Assembly: GCA_021401465.1 (NCBI GenBank)
Contig: JADDMT010000074.1
Coordinates: forward strand, 91,341 to 155,340
Source: Teratosphaeria epicoccoides
Taxonomy: Eukaryota; Ascomycota; Dothideomycetes; Mycosphaerellales; Teratosphaeriaceae
Length of the DNA: 64,000 nt
Direction: 5' to 3'
Made by a program: the position numbers and the translations under genes. The notes under the pieces were generated by a model. That model saw nothing but the letters and a program-made list of their open reading frames with translations. It searched no databases and had not been told where the DNA came from. Positions within the stretch are counted from its first letter, which is position 1. The number at the start of each line of letters is the position of its first letter. Below are positions 1-9,542 of the stretch, piece after piece.

Positions 1-441
1 TCCACAAAGACGACATCAACTTCGTCTACGGCCACCACGACCTCGAATGGTATGACCCGACGTCCAAGTCCGTCGAGCACAAGCTGCCATGCAAGGTCCG
101 CTGCTCCTTCTGCCACTCACCGATCATGGACGAGGGTCGCAACATGATTCTCGTCTTCCCGAGTTTGGTGCACCTGAAAACCGACGCGGACAAGGCCAAC
201 TTCAAGCCGCGCTGCCATATGTTCTATGGGCAGAGGGTCATGGATGTGCCTGATGGCTTGCCCAAGTGGACGGGTCTGAACCAGGAGAGCGAATTGATCG
301 AGGACAGCCCGCCAGAACTGGTGAGTCGTGATAAATATGCTCATGGCCTCGGCATACTAATGCTTTGTGTAGGTCCAAGAGTTCGAAAGGAAGAGGGAAA
401 AGGAGCGTCAAGAGAAGTTCAAGAAGGGCGAGAACAAATAA
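1..441 (+). CDS. CENP-V/GFA domain protein, 3' end only
   Basis: The gene enters from the left edge in frame 3. Exon 3-320, intron 321-372 (GTGAGT...TGTAG, ACTAA branch-like site), last exon 373-441 ending in TAA. The visible 128 residues contain a cysteine cluster (CKVRCSFC) followed by SPIMDEGRNM and a FKPRCHMFYGQRV stretch, the pattern of the GFA/CENP-V (DUF636) fold, whose cysteines bind zinc. Family members are small glutathione-dependent formaldehyde-activating-like enzymes or uncharacterised zinc proteins; the substrate cannot be inferred. The last exon is a charged Lys/Glu tail. The N-terminal part lies outside the window. The family call is recognition by eye. Confidence 0.8.
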
Positions 442-1285
442 GCAGTTCACAGAATTCAGCCGCGAAGACAGCACATTGCTGCGTAGTTGCAAAGCGAATC
501 TTTGGACGAGATCAAAAGGAACGACAGATATGAATGGCGGAAACGGACAGACCCATGGAATCTGCAGCGCAGATCAGCAGCAGATTAGTGGATAGAGTGG
601 ACGATCGTGCCATGATTCTCCTGCATGTCGTGGTTGAGGTGTGGATTCGTAGAAGGTACTTTACTACCTGCACATATCCCCGCTATTACCCACAACGATT
701 TTCCGAAAAGGAGTGGTCCGATTTCCAGGGTGATCATGCAGTCAACTGGCCAGTTCACTGAATGATTTGGTTGACGGCTGCCTGGCTGGCGATGCGAAAA
801 TGAGAGCTTCGTCAAGCGAGTCACTGCTTTTTGATGTGATTAGGTGCTCCTTGATGTGGCTGACTGCCTTTCGATGCACATGAGGGAATGGCCATATGGT
901 TGAGGGCTCCCCAATGTGGTTGACTCTCCGCGCAAATAATGGCTGCTTTCCATTCGTCAACCAGTTGATACATTCGACTGCTCCTTGATCTAGCTGATCG
1001 CTCTTTGACTCCCAGGCCATTGATATCGCAGGCAGTCTCAACCGCATATTACCTGCGAAGCGCGTCCAGCTATTGGCAGGCAAACGCGTTCATGCATGAG
1101 TCAGCAATGCCAAGGCAACATCTCCGGCGTCAAGGTCGATCTAAGATTCTACGACTGCAGACGCCACTCGCCATGCCGTGCACTTTCTTTCACATGCTGG
1201 CTTGTTTCTGTTCTTGATCAAACTGACACATGAGACTGACCATGGCATTTTTTATTGACGGTCTTGGGCTTGAGACGTGTGCGCG
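442..1285. other. Intergenic region with degenerate 20-bp repeats
   Basis: No convincing gene. The region contains the 3' flank of the GFA gene and the promoter of the chromodomain gene. Between about 831 and 930 it contains adjoining, diverged copies of a 20-bp motif of the type TTGATGTGGCTGACTGCCTT, with scattered related copies near 763 and 985. The short ORFs here have no recognisable product. Confidence 0.5.
831..930. repeat. Degenerate 20-bp tandem repeat
   Basis: Reading in 20-base steps from 831 gives TTGATGTGATTAGGTGCTCC, TTGATGTGGCTGACTGCCTT, a weak copy, GCCATATGGTTGAGGGCTCC and CCAATGTGGTTGACTCTCCG. The common core is roughly TGATGTGGTTGA followed by GCTCC. Related single copies lie near 763 (TGATTTGGTTGACGGCTGCC) and 985. 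This is an old, diverged minisatellite or a cluster of binding sites; the sequence alone does not decide. Confidence 0.4.
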
Positions 1286-4200
1286 ATGAAGCGCAAGCAA
1301 GTTGCACCTCCGGCCACTGCAGCTACACCAACTGCCAGGAAGCGCGTTAAGCACGGTGCGTTTATCTTGTGTCGCGATGGCCCTATGTGAGGCTCGTTGT
1401 ACGCTGTAGAATCTCGATGCTGATTATTGAAAGCGCACGCGTCACCGTCGAAGACGGAACATCCACACGGTGAGGTTGACTACGAGAGGGAGTACAGAGT
1501 CAGAGCGATTATAGACGAGAAAGGCTCTAGATTCCTCATCGACTGGGAGCCCGACGAGGAAACCGGCCAAGTCTATCAACCTACCTGGGAGCCGAAAACG
1601 AACGCCAACGAGGAGGCGAAAGCGGAGTGGTATCGTCAGAAAGCCGAGGATCGTGCTGCTGCACTTCCTCTTGGAAAGCCAGCCGCTGGAGCGGCAAAAA
1701 AGCGTGGTCGCCGGCGCACGCCAAAAGCTAAGCCGCAGTGGCATCCGCCCACTTCCTGGGATCGATCCGGAGACACCCAGACAGGCGCAGCATCTTCCCC
1801 TCCTCGGCCTGACCGTAAGAAGCCTGAAGTCATTGAGAGCCCAGACAAGCAAGCTACGTCTGACGCGGAGCTAGAGCTCGAAGAAGCTGCTGCTAGCCCT
1901 CTGCTTGAGCCGGTCGTTGAGGTTTCGGATCCGCCATCGAGCTTTCAAGCTGGAGCTTATCAGAAGTTCGGTTCATCGTCTTCACAATCGGCTGCTACTG
2001 CGTCCAATCCTGGTGGAAGTAATAGCACTGTGTACCAGTCCCAGACGGTACCAGTCAATTTTGGCGAGCGATCGGCACGAGTCATCCCAGATTCACAGAC
2101 TTTGGTAGACCTCTACAGTGCTGCACCTGCTGTGACTGAGGCTGAAGAGCGAGAGACGCCAACTTGTCCTGCTGCCGCAAACGGGAGCGATCAATTGGAA
2201 GCTGCGAGTTCTGCTGTGAGCGCAGCCGAGCCTTCTTCACAGGTCCTTCCTGCGTCTTCCGGTCCTGGACCAGTCCAGCGAGTCGATCATCCGCCCGCGG
2301 CATCACGCGCTCAAGCAGCAGTCTCAACATCAGTCTCAGCACAAGACGAATCCGTGCTTGACGTACCGCAGTCAGCTGTGGGGATAGTGCCCGAGAGCTG
2401 TATACGGGTCGAGCCTACGGTGAGAACGCATGAAGGCGCTGCCAGCCAATCTCCCTCCCACGTGCCGAGAACAGACTCGGGAGACCCTGTGTCATCCGCT
2501 CCACAAAGCCTGGAGCGAATAGAGCAGGATTCCGAACGCTCGCAAGCAGTTCTAGCAGCCACAAGCATAGACTCGGGAGACCTTGTGTCATCCAGTCAAC
2601 AAAGCTTGGAGCGAATAGAGCAGGACACCGAACACTCGCAAGCAGTTGTAGCAGCCCCGAGGACAGCTTCGGGAGACCCTGTGTCAACCGGTCCACATAG
2701 CTCGGAGCCAATAGAGCAGGACTCTGACCACTCGCAAGCAGTTGTAGTAGCCCCGGGCACGGACTCAGGAGACCCTGTGTCATCCGATCCACAAAGCTCG
2801 GAGCGAATAGAGCAGGACACCGAACACTCGCAAGCAGTTGTACCAGGTCCGAGCACGACTCCTCGTGAAAAGAATTCTCAGGCTGCCGCAGACAATAGTC
2901 AGCCCACTTCGCCAGTGTCTGAAGCTGTACCAAGCATCACAGCTTCCCGTTCACACTTCGAGCTTGAGGTCTTGAACGGCATCGGTTCAGTGGTCAGGGA
3001 GGGCACAGCTAGTCCAACGCGACCAGATACGCAAAAGGCTACAGTGCCTCGATCTATATTCCATAGCCAACTTGCCCGTCCAGGCACTAGCGCGAGCCAG
3101 GTATCGCCCCTCATCAGAAGAAATCTCCAGCCCTATTTTTCGGGAGTGCGAGCGTCAAGCCTGCCGGCGTCTCACTCATCCGCACTCCAGTCATCGAGTT
3201 CCATACCCTCGGTGCCCTCTAGGTTCGCAGTCACGATAGGTGAGAGCGCACCACCACGACCGGTCGCGCCATCTAGTGAGATGAGCTACGCGTGGCAGGG
3301 ATCAAGACGAGCCATGGATGCTTCGCAAGCTTCGATGAAGTCTACACCAAGGCTCATTGATACCCTGAATGCTATTCGCGAGCAGAGTCGCAAAGCCTCC
3401 ACCCAGCCTTCACCGCAAGCAGTCTCGCAGTCCTCCATTCAGAGTCCTGCTTTCTTGACGCAAGCACCCAGACTAGTGTCTAATCCGATAGCTGAGGAGC
3501 AGTATCGTCGCTCGCCGTCTGCCGTGCCCGCAATGGAGCCGGTGGCAGAGATCTCCCAAGAAGAGCAGAACACGTCTGAGCGCTACCCTACATTGTTCCC
3601 ACAGAATGAGGCGAATGGCAATTTGCAACGCATAAAGTCGATGGCGGAGGGGGTGACGCTCAGTCGGCAGCAGTCGAAAGTGCCGTCGCCATCACTCCTC
3701 ACTCATCTTGTTCCAGTCGGGCTCGTAGGCCAACAGCGAGATGAGTGCTCTTCTTTACCAAGCTATACTCCTTCGCGAGAGATCCTGGATAGGTTCTTGA
3801 CTACCGAAAATCCCGACTCAAAGCTCATCGCTGCTATTGAGAGACTTGTGCAGCGCCTGAGGCACGTCGCCTTGCACATGGATCTGCAAAACGATGAGAC
3901 CGCTACCCAATATGACGTGGGACTGCGCACACAAGTCGATTGGGACTTGAGCTGCAGCGGCAAGTTTCGTTTTCTCAAAGCGCTCTTCGACGACTTGCGC
4001 GACCAAACTGTGCATGTAGCTATTGTTATGCGGCCAGGGAGGATTATGGGAATCCTAGAAGCGTTCTTGCGAGACATATCAGTACCGCACAGACGTCTAG
4101 CCGACATTGCAACCTCTAGCCTACAGAGCGGGACGCAGGGACTGATGGTGACTCTAGTGTCCACCAAAGATGAGGTCGGCGACGTTCAGCCTTCTCCAGC

Positions 4201-5611
4201 AGATGTGCTTATCGCTATCGAACCCACAGTGGACGAAGAGTGCCTGCCCATTCGTGCATTAATGCAGAGAGGCGCGCGAGAGGCAATCCGACTTACGCTG
4301 GTCGCGCGCTGCACCATCGAGCATGTCGAGCAGTCTATCTCGTCGGCTTTGGCGCCTCTCACGCGCCTACGTGCTCTCGTCAAAGGCCTTCGGCAGTACC
4401 AGACAGAGGCTGGCAGACTAGATGTCGGCCAGAAATCGGCTGAAGATGCGGCGAGACTGATTGCTAATTATATCATTGCAGAGGAGCATACAGAATGGCC
4501 GATAGAAGAGCTGGAGCCGCTTGAGAATCTCGATAGCCAGACGGAGAGCGAGCTAGAACCACTGCAGTCCAGGAATGTTGGCAGCGACAGCAACAAGCGA
4601 TCGCTAGGTCTCGATGAGCCTACGGGCTCGGCTGACATGCAGAAAAGACCACGGCTTGGAGGGAATACGATGGATCACGCCTTTGAACTTCCCACCACTA
4701 TCAATCCTCAGAATCTCGAGGTAACTTGTATCAGTGGCTCTAGTGCTGCGCCATCACAGCATGCCGCACCGACCGGCGGTGACGATGCGATCGAACACCG
4801 GCCGCTCACGGACGCTGAACGAAGGCTTCAAAGGATGCTCAAAGAGGCGCAGGATAGACTGGAGGAGCATGTGAAGGCTCTGAGTGAGCTCCAATTTCGT
4901 TTCGAGGAGCAGCGCATCGAGCTTGTCGGCATGACCAACGAGCGCAATTCGCAGGCCGTCATGGCGCAGACAGCCACGGGCAGAATGACCGAGTCCATGA
5001 ACAACAGCTCCAAATTGAAGGCCGAACGCACTGAGCTGGTGCGTCAGCTGGAACAGGCAAATGCGAAACTCCTCGATCACTCAGTGCCCGGACGGAGGGA
5101 TTTTGAAGCTTTGCGGTTGAGGGTTGAGCAGGCCGAGAAGGAAAAGCGCACACTCCAAGAGAAGTTGAAGAGCGCAGAGGAGAACATTGAGTTTTTTCGG
5201 ACGGCGTATCAGGACTCTTCGCAAAGTGCTCAAAATTTGGCAAGCCAGAACACAGAGCTGGATAATGAAGTAGTGATGTTGCGCAACAAGGCCACTGGCG
5301 AGCAGGCTAAGCTGCGCCAGCTTGGCTACAATGAGCACACCAAGATGCTACGCAGTGAGAACAAGAAGCTAAAAGCAACTCTGAGGAATTTCGAGGCTGC
5401 GAACAAGTTCAAGGACGAGGAGATCGCTAGATTGAAGGAAGCCGGTCGAGGCCGGATTGGCACTCGCGGGAGTAGTATTCCGCGCACTCCCAGACTTGGG
5501 TCACCGGCCAAGATGGACGGACTAAAGGGTCGAGGAAGCAGACCGGGCAGCCCTGCGCCTGGCGAGCCCAAAGGAAAAGGTGCTTTGCATCCTTTGAGTC
5601 GTGTAGATTGA
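1286..5611 (+). CDS. Chromodomain protein with HDA2/3-like domain and coiled coil
   Basis: Two exons: 1286-1355 and 1434-5611 (intron 1356-1433, GTGCGT...AAAG), giving 1,415 aa. The ATG at 1286 was chosen because exon 1 joins exon 2 in frame and supplies a basic, NLS-like start (MKRKQ...ARKRVKH). A chromodomain occupies about residues 40-95 (aromatics in EREYRV, LIDWEP and PTWEP). Then comes a long Ser/Pro/Gln-rich disordered region containing four 32-residue repeats. About residues 800-1040 resemble the HDA1-complex subunit 2/3 domain (for example ALHMDLQNDE, VAIVMRPGRIMGILEAFLR), and about 1145-1360 form a Lys/Glu-rich coiled coil. Chromodomains bind methylated histone H3, and HDA2/3 subunits recruit the class II deacetylase Hda1. 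A heterochromatin silencing role like that of the Neurospora HCHC complex is inferred. Confidence 0.8.
2470..2853 (+). repeat. In-frame 96-bp tandem repeat (4 copies)
   Basis: Within the disordered part of the chromodomain gene, four copies of a 96-bp unit follow each other exactly: the equivalent GGG of the GACTCGGGAGACC motif recurs at about 2479, 2575, 2671 and 2767. Each unit encodes 32 residues with the cores SGDPVSS, ERIEQD and SQAVVA. Copies differ by several substitutions but no frame-breaking indel, so the repeat is either selected as protein or is recent enough to stay in frame. Such arrays usually vary in copy number between strains. Confidence 0.9.
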
Positions 5612-6458
5612 GGCCGATGCTGTTGGATCTTGACCATTGACGTGAAAGGCATGTATACAAGAAGAGTGCCACGGTTGGACACAGGTTATCGACCGTCGAG
5701 GAATCATTGAAAACGTGACGGTTTGGTCGCGCAGACGAATGGGTTTAGTGTCCGGCTGTTGACTTCATGCACATCACGCGGCTGACCAAGATGGCTCAGC
5801 AGCGCTCGTATCAAACACAGTGAACTGAATGGACAGTGCGGATCCGTTCTGGTCTATTAATACGGTAGATGTATGGATCTCAGCCAAGGAACCGGTTTGA
5901 TCCGTCAAGAACCGCAAGTAGAGACCAGCTGTCACAGGAATAGTAGATTGGTAACGATAGCTGCCCCTCGCTAAAAGACAAGCAATCTGGCGGTGACCTA
6001 GAGCCTATAAATAAAGACCCCAAAATGTAGCTAGTGCTCTATTATGCACCTCTAGCTTCATTACGGTCTCGAACCCTGTTTTGGATCTCGTATGGGACGA
6101 GGACCCATCCATCCACTGCGTAGTAATGCTTCAATACAAGAACCCGTTGAATATTGACCTCAGACCCGACCCGGAACCGCCGTCCGGATGGACTGATCCA
6201 ATGGGACCTATCCACTGGGTCTTCTGATATAATACCTGATCTGAGACCAGGTGTATCATTCTAGTACAGTGCTCGCAGCGCCGTATCTCGCTGCGATGAA
6301 ACCTATCAGCATGTGATTTGGGCGATAACGAGCGCCGGCGACGAGCACATGACGAGCACATTAAATCACTATAACACATTCTCAGCTATAAATGAACCCT
6401 TCCCATGGTCCGCTGACAGACCTGGACATCCGCAACAAATTGACAATCAACAAAGCGA
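5612..6458. other. Intergenic region
   Basis: I see no gene. The right end is the promoter of the GH43 gene, with a TATA-like box at 6387-6392. The rest is unremarkable mixed sequence. Confidence 0.6.
6387..6392 (+). promoter_or_regulatory. TATA box of the GH43 gene
   Basis: TATAAA lies 67 bp before the ATG at 6459 in an otherwise non-repetitive promoter. The spacing is usual for a fungal core promoter with a short 5' leader. Confidence 0.45.
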
Positions 6459-7394
6459 ATGAGTGCGGTGTTGTACTTTCTACTGGCTGGCGTTGCCACT
6501 GTGTTGGGCAGAAATCCTGCATTTCCTGGACTTCACGCGGACCCCAACATCGCGAACTTCAATGGGACGTATTACGTCTACACGACCACGGATGGCTTTC
6601 CTGGATGGGGCGGCAAGAAGTTCTATGTCTGGCATTCAACTGATCTTGTAAGTTGGACGCGCACTGAGGATCCCATCCTGACGCTGGATGGCGCAAACGG
6701 CAACGTGCCTTGGTCCAGTGGCAACGCATGGGCTCCAGCCGTCGTCGAACGAGATGGTACCTACTACTTCTACTTCAGCGGTACTAATCCGAAGATCGAA
6801 CACCCGAACATTGGTGTCGCCAGTGGTCCGTCGCCTCTAGGCCCTTTCAAAGCCGAGGCTGAGCCAATGATCACAAACAGCGAGCCAGTCTCGACAGGTC
6901 AGGCAATCGACCCTGCTGCATTCGTCGATCCGAAGAGCGGCAAATACTACTTGTTCTGGGGTAACGGATCGCCGCTGATGTCGGAGCTGGCTGACAACAT
7001 GATCTCTCCTAGACTGGATACCATCATGGGAATCTCCGGGCTCACCGGCTTCACGGAAGGACCGTTCGTAATTCATCGCGAGCCGTATTATCACTTGACC
7101 TACTCTCTCGGGAATACGGGTGATGAGACCTACCGTGTCGGCTACGCGACTGCTACTGAGCTTGCCGGGCCATGGACCTACCGTGGGATTATTCTGGAGA
7201 TGGACAAGGCCAAAGGAATTCTGGCCACAGGCGGGTCCTCGATGGTGAAAAAGCCGGGTACAGACGAATGGCTCATTGCGTATCATCGCTTCAAGATTCC
7301 CGGAGGAGACGGCAATAATAGGGAGGTCTGCTTGGACAAGTTGCAGTTTGACAGCGGTAACGGCTTGATCTTAAAGGTGGAGCCGACTTTGTAG
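6459..7394 (+). CDS. Secreted GH43 family glycoside hydrolase
   Basis: Intronless, 311 aa. The first 17 residues (MSAVLYFLLAGVATVLG) form a short hydrophobic signal peptide, so the enzyme is expected outside the cell. The rest is a single five-bladed beta-propeller typical of GH43: the catalytic base is Asp28 in HADPN, the pKa-tuning Asp is Asp151 in QAIDPAAF, and the general acid is Glu200 in TEGPF. Repeated aromatic strands (TYYVYTTTDG, TYYFYFSGT, KYYLFWGNG) mark the blades. GH43 enzymes release arabinose or xylose from plant hemicellulose or pectin. The subfamily, and so the choice between arabinofuranosidase and xylosidase, cannot be settled here. No C-terminal carbohydrate-binding module is present. 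Confidence 0.88.
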   Translation: MSAVLYFLLAGVATVLGRNPAFPGLHADPNIANFNGTYYVYTTTDGFPGWGGKKFYVWHSTDLVSWTRTEDPILTLDGANGNVPWSSGNAWAPAVVERDGTYYFYFSGTNPKIEHPNIGVASGPSPLGPFKAEAEPMITNSEPVSTGQAIDPAAFVDPKSGKYYLFWGNGSPLMSELADNMISPRLDTIMGISGLTGFTEGPFVIHREPYYHLTYSLGNTGDETYRVGYATATELAGPWTYRGIILEMDKAKGILATGGSSMVKKPGTDEWLIAYHRFKIPGGDGNNREVCLDKLQFDSGNGLILKVEPTL

Positions 7395-7688
7395 CTAGAA
7401 CGGCAGTCGGCAAATTTACAAATCAGAGGTCGGGTGGTGAGATTGGTTGAGGGATCGGATGGAGATATGTCAACCAATTTAGGGAGTTGACAGCACATCT
7501 CAGGCCGGCAACTATATCCAGTGATGATCTGTCAATTCTTGATACCGCAATCATTAGTTGATGGTAACTGATGGCAGCTTCAACTTCATTGACTCAGACG
7601 TCATGTCGAGTGACACACTAGGGTGACGGTCATAACATCGGCTGACTATTCGCCGACCGCGTTGAGCTGGTCGTCAACTGTGACCTCT

Positions 7689-8871
7689 TCAGACGAAGTA
7701 GAACTCCGCCTTTCCACGCTTCCTCGTCCTCCCATCCACCGCATCTACGGCCGCGCGGACTTCGCTACGACCCAGAACAATGTACGGCAATCGCTGCGGC
7801 AGCGTGCGCAGCTCCGCGGCCTTGCCAAGATCGAGCATCTCCTCCAGAACCGCGCGGCGGGTCTTGCTATTCCTGCGCGTCCGCTTCACCAGGGCATCGT
7901 AGTCCAGTCCAGCGCTCGAATTGGCCTGGAGGTTTGCCACCAAAACCGACATGACAGCGTTCTGGAAGTTTTGATACTTCCTCATGTCCTGATCTGTCCA
8001 CAACTTGCTCGTGAACTCCACGCCGTCCGCGCGCCCGCTCCACATCCACGCTATGGACCTCATGTCGTCGGCGTCATGCCACAGCTTGATCAGGCCGGGC
8101 AGCACGGCCGGGTCTGTGCTGGCCTTGATTTGGGCCGGCAAATTGAGGTCGTGGCGGTCGCGCACATGACTTGAGAGGGCGTCAATATTGTTGACGGTGA
8201 CTTCTTCACCTTCTTCCTCCTCACCTTCCTCCTCGTCCGCAGCCTCTCTCTCCTTCTCATTGTCCTGCTGCTCTTCTTGCTCAAGCTCACGCTGCCTATT
8301 CTGCTGAGAAGTCTGCTTCGAGCTCTCGCCCTGCTGCGGTCTAGGCCTCTTGTCCATGGGTTGCGTCGCTGGCCGTACAGTGAAGCTCCAGCCCGGCCTA
8401 TAGACTCGCCCATCGAGATTCTTCATCGCTTCGGCAGCCTCAGCAGCTTTGGACATATGCACATAGGCATAGATGTAGCCGAACTGCGGGTTCGGGTTCC
8501 GGTACTCAGGGTCACGGTCCTCTTGATGAGCAGGAGTTGGCTTGACGATCGGGAGATCCGGGTTGCGGTGGACCATTTTGATGTGAGCTACTGTGCCGTA
8601 CTGCTCAAAGCGTCTACGTACGTCTCCCTCGTTCAACTCCGGGTGGATGTTGCGCACATGAAGCTGAGTGACTCCAGCACTTGACGAAGGACGGACGGTC
8701 TTGTCAGAAGCCGCGATACCTATCAAGTCGTGTCAGTGATACGTCAAGGGGTAAAGGTAAAAGTACATTGATGGGGTTATTCTGAATGACGGGGGACTTA
8801 CCCATACTCTGTGACATCAACTTGTGACGGGCGAGGGATGCCTCACCGGACATCTTCGGGTGAGGAGCCAT
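7689..8871 (-). CDS. RRM domain RNA-binding protein
   Basis: Two exons on the minus strand: 8871-8802 (70 nt) and 8719-7689, with an 82-nt intron (GTAAGT...GATAG, CTGAC branch site). The product has 366 aa. An RRM spans about residues 41-135 (VTQLHVRNIHPE as RNP2-like strand, FGYIYAYVHM as RNP1-like strand). It is followed by a Gln/Glu-rich acidic stretch (about 170-197) and a roughly 150-residue helical C-terminal region that I do not recognise. An unusual insertion, PDLPIVKPTP, sits in the RRM loop and is shared with the broken paralogue at 14,366. The role is RNA binding by inference only; no specific pathway can be named. Confidence 0.8.
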
Positions 8872-9542
8872 GATGCTAATGTCTTGGTGATGTAGCTGTC
8901 AATGCTGTGTGAACGAGTATTTTCGGGTATCTGTAATGTTCGTGGGAGCATGTTGGTGTAGGAGAGAAGCTGCAACGCGAGATTTCCTAGTGACCAAGAG
9001 GCGCTAGTGACGGAACCTTGCGGAAGGCATGTGCGCAGACTGAAGACTGCATGGCAGACCAGTGAAGCCACGGACTTGACATAGTGATAGCCATATGAGC
9101 ACTTTCCGCGTATCAATTGGCTGCCCAGGCTGTCCAAATGAAGGCACGTGTCTCTGGTGTCGTCGCCTTTGTGAGTCGAACGCGCGCAAGTGAGCCAATA
9201 ATGTCGCGCTCCTTCCTAATTTGTCGAACCCGAGATGCGTCCAAATTCTGGAATAGCTGTCAAGACATGTCACATGCATGCGACATTGCCGTGCTCCTGA
9301 CCATCTATAAAGAATCAGCATGCTTATCGTGAACACGGGGACCAAATGAAGCCTTGATGCGCGCTCACATGAAATCTGATCAGATTCACATGTCACGAGC
9401 TCGCTAACACGCAATGAAGCCATATGAGCCATGGTGGTCGATTCGAAAATTCCTCCTCTTTCTGTTTGCATGCGGGATGTCGACGGTCCATTTTCTCAAG
9501 CGGACTGTAAGACTAATAGCGAAATATTTTGCACCCTGCAGG
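8872..9542. other. Intergenic region
   Basis: This contains the promoter of the minus-strand RRM gene and the 3' flank of the methyltransferase gene, both read leftwards. No repeat, RNA gene or credible ORF was seen. Confidence 0.6.
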
